From Adiantum capillus-veneris (Eukaryota; Streptophyta; Polypodiopsida; Polypodiales; Pteridaceae): a stretch of DNA of 60,000 bases. The stretch covers positions 60,027,120-60,087,119 of the forward strand of contig CM043956.1 of the NCBI GenBank assembly GCA_014529385.2, in the 5' to 3' direction. The notes under the pieces were generated by a model that worked only from the letters and a program-made list of their open reading frames with translations, was not told the DNA's origin and searched no databases. Made by a program: the position numbers and the translations under genes. Positions 11,116 through 24,600 of this stretch are shown here, piece after piece; position 1 is the first letter of the stretch; every line of letters starts with the position of its first letter.

Positions 11116-12268
11116 TCAATTCCTCGCATGCCAGCAATGAGGCTGCCCTGGCCACCCTCCGTGACCCCGGTTGTCGCCCATTTTACTCAGCACCATGCCA
11201 GCTTCAATGCTGCATCCAGTGAGCATTAAGCTCCAGGACCATAAGACGAGCATAGTAACAGATCCAGATTCGATATTCTGGTGTTCCCAACTCCCTACGA
11301 TTTCGAGAAAAAAATTGGCCCCAATTTTGCGATGTACCTGTATCTCGTTCGACTCTTTAGCCCTGACTATAGTAGTCCATGCTACCCGGACCAGAACAAA
11401 GGTTGTCCGCTGTCTTGTAGGACACCTCGAGAGAGTGGACACCCAGCCCTCCAAAAGCATCGTACCTGGCCCCTCCAACCAGACTTGGGGGCTCCCGCTG
11501 CACTCAACCCAGCTTCGCGCATCTCTAGTCAATTGGCCCCTCGTGGAGGGTACCATAGTCGGGAACTGGCTATTCCTGCTCACTTCAGTTCCATGCTTGT
11601 GCGTCCCCGACAGGGCTCGCTTCTCCCAACTTAGATATATCCTTATGGCGGATAGCCTCAATGGATCCACCCCACATAGATTTGGTCCGGTAAACAATCC
11701 ATAAGTCAACTTCGCGGACATTCTCATAACCCCAATTGTAATCCTATCATTGTGCATCGATATTAGTTCATACCCCCAATCATGTCAGAATTGCACCCAT
11801 CACCTCTGGTAACTCCGTGCCGATTACCCCCGGTTGCGGGGACCCTAACCATCCTTCACAAGCATCTCCACACTTCTCTTTACTACCCATGTTCCGAGCC
11901 AGTTTTCTCATAGTTGGCATTCCTGCATCCCCGACCGTCCTTGGGTCAATGTTATTCATACTTGGGCTGTAGGTACCATTAGCTGATGTGTTTCGCATCA
12001 AGCCCATCACCCGCCTCAGCGCCATACGATTGGTTAGAAGCATATCAACAGGCCCTACCTGGCCCGCATCCCTTACATTCAGGTTGCACCCTAGCATCAC
12101 GGCATTCATGCCACCTTCTAGGTCCACCATCTCATCGTGACTCGACGCATATTTCCCCTTTTCCTCCTCACGTGGGAAGTAGGATGCATCAAGGTCTACC
12201 TGGTGTTCCTCCTTAGTCTCTTCCTGTGTTTCATTGCTGCCCATTTCATTTGGCCCGCTGGCCACCAA
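11116..12268 (-). repeat. Unrecognised ~1-kb module, copy B
   Basis: Minus-strand ORFs at 12,268-11,780 (162 codons, contains VGDAGMPTMRKLARN) and 11,757-11,116 (213 codons, contains TTIVRAKESNEIQVH and NFFLEIVGSWEH) match copy A in the same order. Landmarks are the plus-strand tcgagaaaaaaattggcccc at 11,302 versus 10,241, and ctcatag(c/t)tggcattcctg at 11,907 versus 10,891. Copy B is the less interrupted of the two. The function is unknown; a degraded retroelement protein or a captured gene are both possible. Confidence 0.5.
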
Positions 12269-12308
12269 TTTCCCAAACCTGGCACCAACATCAATTCATT
12301 CAGCCTTG

Positions 12309-12656
12309 TCAGCACTTGTCTTGCCCCGTCCTACGAGAGATATACATCGACCTGATCTGCTTGATATCCTCTTCGTCTTCCTCACTAGCACAGTACTCAC
12401 CACTTGAGTATGGTTCGCACGCCTGCAGCTCCCCATCCAATGGGGCATGATCAGCAACGCACCCGGATCCATGCATCACTTCCTCCACATAACAGGCATC
12501 GGTGTAGCCGGGGAACATCGCCTCCAGCTTGCTTGATAGTTCTTCCTCGCTCATTTCTTCCTCATAACAATCATCCGTCGTACTTTCTTCCACTTCCTCC
12601 ACACACAAAGCATCTGTACTCCCCTCTTCTTTCTCTTGTGCTGCCTCTTGGGCCAA
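12309..12656 (-). CDS. Small acidic ORF next to the primer-binding site, hypothetical
   Basis: A 115-codon minus-strand ORF beginning MAQEAAQEKEEGSTDALCVE, about 34 bp inside the putative tRNA-Met primer site, which is where a gag start would be expected in a minus-strand element. It is strongly acidic, with clusters such as EEEMSEEELSSKLE and SEEDEEDIKQ, and has several cysteines but no zinc-knuckle spacing. No family is recognised. It may be the start of an element-encoded protein whose remainder continues, in other frames, through the two ~1-kb modules. Coding status is uncertain. Confidence 0.35.
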   Translation of the reverse strand: MAQEAAQEKEEGSTDALCVEEVEESTTDDCYEEEMSEEELSSKLEAMFPGYTDACYVEEVMHGSGCVADHAPLDGELQACEPYSSGEYCASEEDEEDIKQIRSMYISRRTGQDKC

Positions 12657-12689
12657 CTTTTCATGCCTTTAACGAGGTCATCTTCAAGA

Positions 12690-12701
12690 GCTCTGATACC
12701 A
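12690..12701 (-). promoter_or_regulatory. tRNA-Met-type primer-binding site
   Basis: The minus strand reads TGGTATCAGAGC, the standard complement to the 3' end of plant initiator tRNA-Met used by many LTR elements, two bases from a TGTT...-type LTR end (12,704 on the plus strand). Confidence 0.6.
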
Positions 12702-12703
12702 TA

Positions 12704-14290
<1,587 letters not shown>

Positions 14291-14294
14291 TTCT

Positions 14295-14338
14295 CGGCGG
14301 GCCCACCGGGCTATTGCATATACCCGACGAGCCCGCCG
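14295..14338. repeat. GC-rich hairpin
   Basis: cggcgggcccaccggg (14,295-14,310) can pair with cccgacgagcccgccg (14,323-14,338) with three mismatched columns, leaving a 12-base AT-rich loop. Related boxes (cccgtcggg, cccgcaggg) flank it. It may be a subterminal structure of an unidentified DNA element. Confidence 0.5.
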
Positions 14339-14344
14339 GGAAAA

Positions 14345-16190
14345 TAAAAAATCCTGGCAAACCCCGCAGGGAAAAATGGAAAACTCGAAGGGCTAACCGG
14401 CTCTATAGGTTTTTGCAGGTCAAAATCAAAGTCACGTTAACAATTAATGTGATCATGTGATTTTTTTGTGTAAATACTAAAGTTATTGACGTAATCACCC
14501 GATCGTGATTACATTAATGAAATCCCTCGTCCAAACAAAATAAGGGATTTATAATTAGGTACATTTACAAAAAAAATGTACTTAAATAAAGGGTTTTTTA
14601 ATTGAGAAAGCAATAATTTTCATACATAAGGGCTAGTTTTTTAACAAAAAATGTAAAAAATGCATACATAAGAGGTACATATAATACTTGAAAATATACA
14701 GGTAAGGGATTATTTAAGTACCTCTTGTTCACACGTGCTCTATGCAAATTTTACATAGTGGACTCCCCGGGGTATGATCATTCCAAATTATAATGTTACT
14801 CTTCTTGAGAGTTGATATTCTACTCTGTTTGCTTGCAATGTTAGTCCCTGAACATTTTTGATTTCATAAATGATCTTGCACCTATAGCTTTCACTTGTTG
14901 TCAAGCTTGGGAGAGTCCACTCTTTACTTCTAAAATCAGGCACTAGGAGCTACTTCCCCATTTCTTCATGGATGTTGGTGGAACATGGAAGGGATCATAA
15001 AGAACATCCCCATTCACTACAAGAGACCCATGAGTTCTCCCTTTATAAAGCTCATCCTTGATGAAGCCATGCCAGACATTCAAAATGTCAATGACACACT
15101 CCATTAGCTATCATTACTGCTTGAGGGACACAAGTTTGTTATGAGCACAGTAGCACAAACAAATAAAAGGTAATTTTTAAAGCCTTTTTAGCTCCAAAAG
15201 CGTAAAATCTTTCACTCTGCCTTTTCAGCATGACAAGGATTGATTTTTTGAGGAAGCTTTCCTTCTCCCACTTTGATACATGATTATCTAGTTGCCCTTG
15301 CTTGTGGATATCAAGATCCACTAGTTTTTTTTGTCTAGTGTGCCATAGGTGTTGGTTGATTATATGAAGAGGAGGAAGAAGAAGGTGGTGGGAAAAGGAG
15401 GAAGGTGTGGGAATTTGAGGGAGAAGAAGTTTATGATAAGATGCAAAATCTCTTCTTTGTTGGGTGAAAAAAACTTCTTGAGGTAAAGGCATCATGTAAC
15501 TGAAATTAACCTCAATTCTTCTCTTTAAAAAAAATTTCAGAGTAAATTTTAAAAGTGAAGGTTCTATTAAAAAAAAAAATCTCCTCATTAGCATAGAGAA
15601 ATTTCTCTTTAGACACTAAAAGGCAAAAAAAAAAACCTCAAACTTCCCACAATGATGGCTATGATCATTAAACATGAGCTCAAATTTCCCATAATGATGG
15701 CTATGATCATTTTGTGATACTATGTTAAGCATGGAATCTCAAAAACAATATGTGAAAGTTCCATGTGCATGTGTTTATATTCTTTCAATCCTTTTAGGCC
15801 AAAACTAGCTCTATGTAAAAGGAATATGAAGTACGGTTATGGTGTGTCACTTGCATGAGATTAAGAGAATTTTCATTGGTGTTTTGAGAAGAATTTTACT
15901 TGCTCATTGAAAACTTTTTATATAATCAAAGGTTTTGTACTACGGATCATATGTATATTGTGAGTGTGCTAACAGTGGGTGCAACTTTAAACTCCAAGTG
16001 TGGGATGATCATGGGTTTATAGTTAAAGGATTAATTTTCCTTATATTTAGGGTTATGGTTTTGGTTTTGGTTTTGGATGTGATAGCCGATGTGGCTCTTG
16101 GAATTTTTTTATGGATATGGTGGTGTTGCCAAAACTTTTGCTTCCATGTGGTGTACTAAAGTGGTTTTGTAGCGATACTTTGGCATTTCA
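14345..16190. other. No recognisable gene
   Basis: AT-rich intergenic DNA. A short minus-strand frame near 15,000-15,080 reads LYKGRTHGSLVVNGDVLYDP and looks protein-like but matches nothing I know. The 151-codon minus ORF at 15,139-15,594 is Phe/Leu/Lys-rich, without motifs. Confidence 0.45.
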
Positions 16191-16196
16191 CAAAAA

Positions 16197-16545
16197 TTCA
16201 TGGTTTTATGTGTCTCATTTTAGTTGGAGCATTGGAATTAAGTTATCTCATATACTCTCTAGTATCCATATGTGTACTCTATTTCACCCTCCACTATTCT
16301 CTCCCTCTCCTTTTTCCCACTTAAGTGAGGCACACATATATTCATCCTCCACTAGGTCATTCACATTTTACAGAAAAAGTTCATGGTTTTATGTGTCTCA
16401 TTTTAGTTGGAGCATTGAAAGTTATCTCATATATTCTCTAGTATCCATATGTGTACTATATTCACCCTCCACTATTCTCTCCCTCTTCTTTTTCCCCACT
16501 AAAGTGAGGCACACATATAATCATCCTCCACTTGGTCATTTATGA
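16197..16545. repeat. 183-bp tandem duplication
   Basis: ttcatggttttatgtgtctc at 16,197 recurs at 16,380. The copies remain similar through the ctccactattctctccctct block and the final gaggcacacatata, with small indels. No coding content is recognised. Confidence 0.88.
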
Positions 16546-16559
16546 GTACATTTTATCCA

Positions 16560-17310
16560 CACATGTTTATGGGTAGCACTAGTTGGCTAGGCACCTCTAG
16601 GTGCATTCCGGCTCATGGCTTAAAGTTCATGATATGTTGGGAATGAGAATTCCCTCCCCTGTGCTTTTGCTTATGCACCTTAATGTATTATGAATTAATA
16701 TATCAATCAAAGGTGTAAATTTAATATTTCTTCCATGGGGAGGGGATCTCTTAGCTGGTATTAAAACCAAGGTTATACAGATAGCCTAAAGATTACTAGG
16801 ATTAGTTATGCATCATGTATGCATTTGTAAATGATGTTTGTGAAAGAATACTATTTTATTCATTTTCATTGGGGAGGTAGAAGAGGCTATCCAGGATACT
16901 TTGATCTCCAAAGTCAATTTCACATTTTTTTTGACTCTACCTTTCCACTTGGACATAGAAAACAAGCACAAAGAGTGACTTGTATTCTTTGACTCCAAGT
17001 GTTTTAGCATTGTCATTGATGAACAAAAATTGACGACCATCTACCACCACTACATGCAAAGTGAGTATTTGAAAGTTAAGGACTTCCTTCTACACCTCAT
17101 CTCCCTCTATCATCCGATCTTCATGACATCACAAGGATGAGAATTTGACAACAAAGTGCAATCCATCTTCTTGTTGTGCTCTTTACCCTCTTCATGGAAC
17201 AAATTTTTCACAGTAATTAGAAACATAGTTCCTGAGGGCAAGTTGGACTACGATGTTATAGTTTTTACTTACTCAGTGAAGAGTAGTGTAGTTGGCCTAC
17301 AATGTTATAG
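16560..17310. other. No clear gene; possible 5' remnant of the copia fragment
   Basis: The stretch precedes the copia remnant. The sequence cttagctggtattaaaaccaaggttat near 16,750 faintly resembles the region around a copia primer site, but I could not establish an LTR. Confidence 0.35.
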
Positions 17311-17313
17311 TTT

Positions 17314-18395
17314 TTGCTCTACTCAGTGAAGACATACATAGGAAGACTATGGAGCCTCCAAATCAAGGTGATGCAAATGTTTCTAGTCGCAAAGATTGCG
17401 GAAATTTTTGAAGTAAATCTAGAGGTTCTTTGCACAATGTCAAGTGATATTATTTCCACAAGAAAGTACATTTCAAGAAATATCATCATGCATGGCAAAG
17501 AGACAAGAAAAAGACTCAAAACATCAAAAAAACTGACAATGATAGCAAGGAAAAAGATTAAGGAGCTCAATGTGCTAGAGTCTCTTGAGATTGCAGATGT
17601 GACTAAGGTCCATAGTTCCTCAAATGTTGTAGTCTTTACAATATATAATCTTAGTCTAGAAGTCCTTATTGCACAAGATGTTAGTTTTGATCACAATTGG
17701 GTCATAGATTCTGGATCTAGTTTCCATGTGACACCTCGTAGAGAATGTTTCTCTCCGTATGCACATACACGTGGTAAAAGTGAAGCTCAATAATGCTTAT
17801 GATCTTGATAGATGACATGCTCATTGAAAGAAAGTCCATTGAGAAAATTTCCAAATTGAAGAAAATGTTGAGCAGAAACTTTGCTATAAACAATTTGGGC
17901 GAAGCATGTCATTTTAATTTTCTTGGGATGTGTATCAAGAGAGACAAGAAAAGAGGAATTCTTGAGTTCTCTCAAGAATACAACGTCCACAAGGTCTTGC
18001 AATGTTCCAATATGTAGGGAGGGAGGGCACTAAGTCCCCCACTATCATCATATTTGAAACTTAGCATCAAAGATTCTCCCAAATCAAATGATAAGAGAGC
18101 ACAAATTGCAAGTGTGCCATACTCTTTAGCTGTAGGAAGCCTTATGTATGATGTGGTGGCTACGAGGCAAGACATTGATTTTGTAGTGGGAGTGGTTAGT
18201 TGGTATATGGCTAATCTTGGCATTATCATTGGATAGTGGTGAAACATATCCTCAAATACTTGAAGGGTATAGAGAGCATGTATTTATGCTCATTAATAAC
18301 GATGTATCTATTGTTGGTTACATGGATGAAGAGATAATGCGGGTTGCGGAGATAGTAGGAGATCTACATCTAGCTAAATTTTCATATTAGCAGAA
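17314..18395 (+). pseudogene. Ty1/copia pol fragment (copia-3) with internal deletion
   Basis: The first ORF (17,314-17,793) ends with the protease signature HNWVIDSGSSFHVTPRRECF, whose D-S-G is intact, preceded by a decayed gag tail. Instead of integrase, the next frame (17,793-18,017) starts directly in reverse transcriptase: LIDDMLIERKSIEKISKLKK, in which the position of the usual YVDD reads LIDD, followed by FLGMCIKRDKKRGILEFSQE. Then VGSLMYDVVATRQDIDF (about 18,130-18,200) marks the region leading into RNase H, and eroded RNase H text follows to about 18,395. Integrase and most of RT are therefore deleted, with the junction near 17,785. This is a different copia lineage from the 0-kb and 50-kb copies. 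Confidence 0.82.
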
Positions 18396-18399
18396 GGAT

Positions 18400-19185
18400 C
18401 CATTTCTTGAAGCTCATCTATCCAAGAGTGTATGTCTTCTTCCAGTCTCGAGTGGGATCACTTAAGAATCATGTGACCCCGCCATACTGCACCCACCCCT
18501 CACATGTGGGACTTCAACAGCGCCATGTGATAGCCCAAGAATCCTTGGCCCTTCAAGGCCCTCAAAAAATACCCACAAAGCACCAAAAGATTACATTTTT
18601 TACCCCCCACATTCTCTATATTGCCATTTTTTCTCCCAAACCAGATCCGCCTTCTATAAAGCCACCATAGAATCTTGTGTTCCCAACTCTCATTGGTGGA
18701 GATCCCACCACTTTAATCACCTAGCATCACTTGACCCATCCATCTTAGATCTGCAACAAACTCTTGCTTTGATCAGTCATATCCTATAACTCCGTTTGAG
18801 GATCCATCTGGACCAGCCCGTTCAGCACTTCATTCCCAAGCCAAAAACTTTTACTTTGGAAATCCTTCACCTATTTCCCTATCTGGACCACTTTGAAGCC
18901 CTTCTTGTCCTATAAACCGCATCGACCATACACACCCGCTGCTACATGTCTACCTAGGATCTTTGTAGCTGCTCCATCACTTTAGCAAGCCCTTGAGAGC
19001 TTGTACAGCCTTGTTTTGCACTCTTTGTAGCACCGACTAGATTTGGCTGCACCAACATTGCCCAACCCCTTTGTTGAACATTCAATGTTCAACCAAAAAG
19101 ATGATCAAAGAAACTAAGAAACTGCAAATCTGATAAATATTGTGAGCAAACAAAAAGTTCTAACGTATGCACAAAGTCTTATTCA
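18400..19185. other. No recognisable gene; possible LTR remnant of the old gypsy
   Basis: The stretch lies downstream (minus strand) of the old gypsy integrase, where a 3' LTR would be expected. The sequence is rich in cccc/aacc blocks and contains the near-palindrome gttgaacattcaatgttcaac at about 19,073, but no LTR ends could be fixed. Confidence 0.35.
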
Positions 19186-19189
19186 AGGA

Positions 19190-21223
19190 ATATATGGATC
19201 CTGCTTAGTTTGCCCAACCCCTTCTACCAAAACTTGACGCACTATGGGCACCAATTCCCTTTCAAAATAGAGCTTGAGATGTACACCATTCACTCTATTC
19301 TTGAGAAGACAACCGTTCATCCGTGTCAGCAAATAAGGGCCTTTTCCACTTCTTCTTGAAGGTGAAATCCAGATAATTTTTTTACTTCATCACCAAATTG
19401 CCCTTCTCTGTCTGCTTCTCTGACAAGTGTTGATTAAACTTTCCCACCTGCTTCACATAGAAATCCGTTGGTGCTTCACAATCCATCCTCAAAGCTTCAA
19501 GACTTGTTATTTTATCCTGCAAAACATCTTGATGAGAATCCACCACATACCTTTTAGTGACTCTAATTGCACATGCACAAATAGCACCGCCTCCTTGCCA
19601 TAAACCAACTTATAAGGAGTAAAGTTGGTAGCCACTTTGTAAGAGGTTTCCCACAGTCATTTGTCAAGGTGCTTCCCACTCTTCAACCTCCTTGTATATA
19701 TACTTGGTGAGCATTTTGACTATTTGTCCATTTGCAATATTTATAAACCCTTGACCTCGATCAAAAATGAGCACCCAAGGCACCCCAAAATGGCAGCATA
19801 TGCAATCAAAAACAAAGTAAGCAACTGTATGAGCATTTACCTCCTTGACGGATTTTTCTTCAACCCACCTTGTAAGGTAGTCAATATCCACCACAATGTA
19901 TTTCTTACTGCTTGCAGACTTGGCAATGGATCGATGGCATCCAAACCCACTTTTTGAATGCATCATGAGCTACGATGGCCCCTTGCGGTTCTACTACCAA
20001 TCTTCTCTCACCCATTGTTTGGCATTGATGGCATGTTTTGCACCAGTAGCGCACATCTTGTACTCTGGAAAGTCACCAAACCACCTCTTAGAATGCAAAA
20101 CAGTACTCAATCTTTCCCTTGATGATTGCTTTCTTCATGAAATTGCTCCAACACCATGACGATCTCCTCTTTATACAGAACTCTCTGCAACACTCCATCC
20201 TCACTCCATCTCGACCATATGTCATCAAATCCTCCCCAGCTAGAGTGAACTTCCAAGCCTTTTGAACGATCCACTTCTTTTGCAGCTTTGTCAACGCCTC
20301 TCAACATTTTCATGTGCTCAAGAAATCATAAACCTCTTTTAGAGTCTCCCTCCCCGCATATGTAGTTGTTTCCACATATAAACTTGGCACTTGAGTTTGC
20401 ACACGACTGCTTGCCAACCTATCAGCTTCTTGATTTAGCTCCCTTCTAACATGTTTGAACTAGATTTCTTCAAAAACTTTAACAGCTTCTTTATGGAATA
20501 AAATCAATTTTTAAGGGAATCCCTTTTTACCTACCATTGCCCAAAAGCTCCTTTATAACTAGGAGAGCATCACATTTAACAACCAACCTGGAGATATCAA
20601 ACTCCACAAATTTCTTGAGTCCCAAGTGAAGTGTCAAGTATTCTGCTTCCTTTGTTCATGTGAACACCCTCCAAATCATAGGCCTTAAAATGACCATACC
20701 TTGGGGGTCCTGAATGATCACACCTTCGCCTGCTTTCTACAGCACGCTCTTGTAGGCCTCATCAAATCACATAAGAAATCTCCCTTTAAATCCGGCTCCT
20801 CTATAGCATCTTCTCTCACCACTCTTGGATAGATGGGTAGGTCTACTTCCTTGACAAAAATATCCGCCAAATGAGACCTACTCGTGTGATCAATCTTGAA
20901 TTGGAAATTCAAACTCTTGTAACTGGAGTACCCACTTTATTATTCTTCTCCCTGGCTCGAGATGAAGCACCACTTCAGGCAAAAAATTGTTAGCAATGAG
21001 CATAGAAAACTTCCAGATAATCGAATGCACATTAAACTTGTGGGTAGGCAAAGACTAAGTCATCACCCACCACTGCTCAGCCTCTGTATATGACCTCGCC
21101 CTTGGACTAATCACCTTGCTATCGGCTTGTAGCACTTACCTACCTTTTGCATCAATATTGTATTGATGGCATCCGCACCCACTGTCATAGCCATATAGAA
21201 ATCATTTTCCCTGTTAGGGGGAC
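19190..21223 (-). pseudogene. gypsy-old RNase H and integrase
   Basis: RNase H begins at the insertion point with FYMAMTVGADAINTILMQK (about 21,150-21,205; the usual catalytic Asp is replaced) and continues through RARSYTEAEQ to TSRSHLADIF near 20,870. The integrase zinc region includes EQFHEESNHQGK (about 20,110-20,150) and a later C-x2-C-like pair. The core has YIVVDIDYLTRWVEEKS (about 19,855-19,905) and LIFDRGQGF (about 19,745-19,770); the third acidic residue lies in a broken region. IN C-terminal text YKLVYGKEAVL (about 19,590-19,620) and GPYLLTRMNGCLLKNRVNG (about 19,290-19,345) complete it. Many stops are present. Confidence 0.8.
21219..21223. other. Target-site duplication, left copy (GGGAC)
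   Basis: GGGAC directly precedes the 5' LTR and is repeated at 30,033-30,037, directly after the 3' LTR. Confidence 0.95.
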
Positions 21224-21603
21224 TGTTGAGAGGCACATGTTAGAAACTGACTCTGAATAGCTAAGTCGGATTTTGACTTATCGGATATTTACTGAGCTGT
21301 ATTTTGCTAAGTCGGATGTAACTGTCTTTCAGTTGCAGTCTGCTGAATGTCTTGTGACTGGGTAGGTAAGTCGGATTTATCTATATAAGTGGGGAATGTA
21401 TCTGCGCACGGGGTATCTGTTCTCTGATATGAATGTGATGATGATGGTGCAGTGCAGCAACTATTCAGTGTATTGTCTCTGCTTACTCTGATATTTTTGA
21501 GTAGTCATGTTTACTGTGTCTGAATTGTTGTTAATGAAGTATGGTGGAGTAGATGGTTATTCTTGCTGTGTATGATGTTCATGTGTTGACCTAACCCACA
21601 ACA
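21224..21603 (+). repeat. 5' LTR of gypsy-young
   Basis: 380 bp with TG...CA ends. The U3 part carries three direct copies of the 10-mer taagtcggat (21,262; 21,308; 21,367) ahead of a TATA box (tatataa, 21,382-21,388). These look like the element's promoter and possible regulatory repeats. The last copy lies only a few bases upstream of the TATA box. Confidence 0.97.
21382..21388 (+). promoter_or_regulatory. TATA box in the 5' LTR
   Basis: ctatataagtgggg is a canonical plant TATA context and lies 160 bp inside the LTR. The identical site is present in the 3' LTR. Confidence 0.7.
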
Positions 21604-21605
21604 CA

Positions 21606-21622
21606 TTTGGCGATCCGCTGGG
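21606..21622 (+). promoter_or_regulatory. Primer-binding site of gypsy-young
   Basis: TTTGGCGATCCGCTGGG begins two to three bases after the LTR end. It resembles the TGGCGACTCCGCTGGGGA type used by Ogre/Tat-like plant elements, but with one base fewer, so the priming tRNA is uncertain. Confidence 0.65.
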
Positions 21623-21649
21623 TTAACGTTTATTTTCAAGTAATGATGC

Positions 21650-24600
21650 ATGTCAGAGGGAGATAGGAGAGTAGGAAGAGTGTACTACACAAGGGCTCAA
21701 GCACAGGCTGGAAACATTGATCCATTTAACTATGATCATGACAATCAGCAATCACCCGATGCTCAGGGGCAGCAACTTGTAGACCAAGGAGGGGTAGGAT
21801 CAGGAGCAGCAGGAGAAGAGAAAGTGAGGCAATTTATTGGAGCTTTATTCCTGGCAAGAAGAACCACCAGGAGAAGGATCCAGTTTGACCCACTTCAGGG
21901 GGCTACCAGGCAAAGACCTAGGAGACCACCACAACCCATTCCAATGGCTCAACCACCACCCAACCCAAAGGTCAAGGTAGCCAAGTTTAGAGCAGGGAGT
22001 AAGGAAGATGCGGACTGTCATGTGGCACAGTTTGAAACTAAGTGGCAGGCAAGTGGCTATCAGGTGATGTATGCTGATGGAGTAAAGATGGAACAGTTTG
22101 CTGCCACATTGGAAGGAAAGGCCATGAGTTGGTTCAGCCAATATGGCATTGCACATTTTGCTACTTATAATGCTTTGAAGCAGGCATTTCTGCAGAGATT
22201 TAGAAAGGAGAAGACTCCGACTGATGTCCTGAGAAAACTCAGAGACATTAAGCAAAATAAGATGCTGGTTGAAGACTATGCACAGAAGTTCAGAATTTTA
22301 GTAGAAAGATTGCAGGGGAATGAAAGACCCACTAATGAAATGTTAGCAGGTTATTTTTTGAAAGGATTGAGAAGCAGCTTAAAGGGAGCAGTAGCTAGCA
22401 TTGATATTGTTGGAGGTCTGGATGACCTTGTTACTGCTGCTGCAAGGGTGGAGAAGAGGCTTGGCATGACCAAAGCAAAAGGAAAAGAAGACAGTGACTC
22501 AGATTCAGAAGAAGCATCTGAAGACACAGATTCCAGTGGGAACTCAGATTCAGACTCACCATCAGACAGTGATGAGGAAACAGAAAAAAGAAAGAAGAAA
22601 CAGAGCAGTAAGAAGAAGAAAGTCAAGCAAAAGCAGAGTATTGAGCAAGATTTGGTAGGCAAACTTAAAAAGTTTGGTTATTCTGTTGTAGCACCTAAAG
22701 AAAAATTGTATTGTCACATTTGTGAAAGGGATGGACATAGTACTGCTAGCTGTTGGTATAATCCAAAGAATAGAGGGCAGACAGCACCTAACATAGGAAG
22801 AGGAAGACCAGAAATTGGAGCAAATCAAGCAGTACCATTTAGGGGAAGACCACCATTTCAGAGGACAAGACCTCCTAGACCTCCTTGGAGAGAGCAGGAG
22901 AACAATAATAATAGGAGACACTGTGTGTACTGTGGTGCACCAGATCACTGGGTAGGTCCCAATTGTGCTTTATGGGTGAAGCATAGGGAAGAAAGGGGAA
23001 TGCCCATTGTGAGATATAATCAGCCCAATCAACCTGAAAATCAGCAACAGCAGCAACAGCAGCAGCAGCAAAATCAGCCAGCAGCTCAGGCAAATGTAAT
23101 CTTGTTTGATGTGTTTTCTCAGGATAAGCAGATGCAAGATACTGACCAAGAACAGGAGCAGCAAGGGAATGAAGAGGAACATCAATGGGCTTGTGACTGT
23201 AACCAATGTGTGCAGGAGGATCATGTTGAAGTTCTAGCAGTGACTAGGTCTAAGGATAAAGCACCTTTGGATTGGAAGGAGCAAAAAGGGGTAAGAGACC
23301 GGGTTACAAAAAGGATTGCCAAACACCAGGCAAAGCAGGTGGATATTGAGGATGACCCAAAAGAAAAGGAAGAGCAGAATAAAGGGAGTAAGGAGGTGGA
23401 AAATAAACAGGATAAGGATTGGTTTGAAATACTTATTAGCTCACCTCTTCAATTATCTTTGGATCAGTTGTTGCAATTGGTTCCAGCTTTCAAAGACAGA
23501 TTGTTCAGAAAGCTGCAGAACCTGAATGGACTTGGCACAATGGACAGGCAGTTTTCTCCAGCAGCAGCAAATAGAATTGATCCAGCAGATGTGGACTTTG
23601 TGGTACCAGTTATTAAAGTACACTTTCTTGGAGAAAATTTTGATGATGTGTTATTGGATGGAGGCTCTGGGGTGAATATTTTACCAGAGGCAGTGTACAA
23701 AAGAATGGAGTTGGGAGCTATGGCTCCAGCACCTTTTCAGGTGAAAATGGCAGACCAATCTAGGGTACAACCTTTGGGAATTCTCAAAGCACAGGAAATT
23801 CAGGTGTCAGGATTATCCTTTTTTGTTAATTTTGTGGTACTCAGAATGTCAGACTCAGCAGCTGCATATGAAATGCTATTAGGAAGGCCTTGGTTCAGAT
23901 TGGCTAAAGTAAGACAGGACTGGGGAGAAAATGTTGTCATATTGAAAAAAGGGAAAAAGAAAGTAACCATACCTATGAGGGGAAGGAAGATGGTTCCATT
24001 AAGTGAGAAACCACTGTTTGCTCAGACTATTAATTTTGCTGATGAGGTCACAGATGACCAAGAGGAAGAGTTCTTGAAGGCCAATCCAACTGTTGTACCT
24101 ATGTTTGAAGTAGATGTGGAAAGCATGTTACGGCAAGGTAAGGAACAGGATGAGCCAGATACAAGTTTAGCACCAGGACAGACAGTGCAGGGTAAGGAAC
24201 TGTTACAGTTGGTGGACCAGAAATATGCTATGTCTGATAAGGAACAGATTCAGCAGGAAGAAAAGGAGGCCAGGGATATGGCTGAGAAAATTTATGAAAA
24301 GAAGTTTGGGGCATCAAGCAGGGTAGAAAAGGAGGAGCTTCAGGAGCTGAATTTCGGAACAGAGGCAGAACCAAGAATGGTCAAAGTGAGTGCACACATT
24401 CAAGGGGAATTTCTGGCACAGCTGTTGCAATTATTGGTTGATTATAAGGATGTGTTTGCTTGGGATTATTCTCAGGTGAGAGGCATTGACCCAGCACTAC
24501 ATCAACATAGGATTAATTTGAAAGAGGGTGCAAAACCAATTGTGCAGCAAAGATATAGAATGAATCCTAACTTTGCCAAACAGGTGAAGGAGGAGCTTGA

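Noticed and set aside
15139-15594. 151-codon minus-strand ORF as a gene
   Set aside because: Phe/Leu/Lys-rich, translated from low-complexity AT-rich DNA, no motif, no conserved neighbour.
19070-19095. Near-palindrome gttgaacattcaatgttcaac as an operator or terminator
   Set aside because: Isolated short palindrome in decayed retroelement DNA; no promoter or gene next to it.
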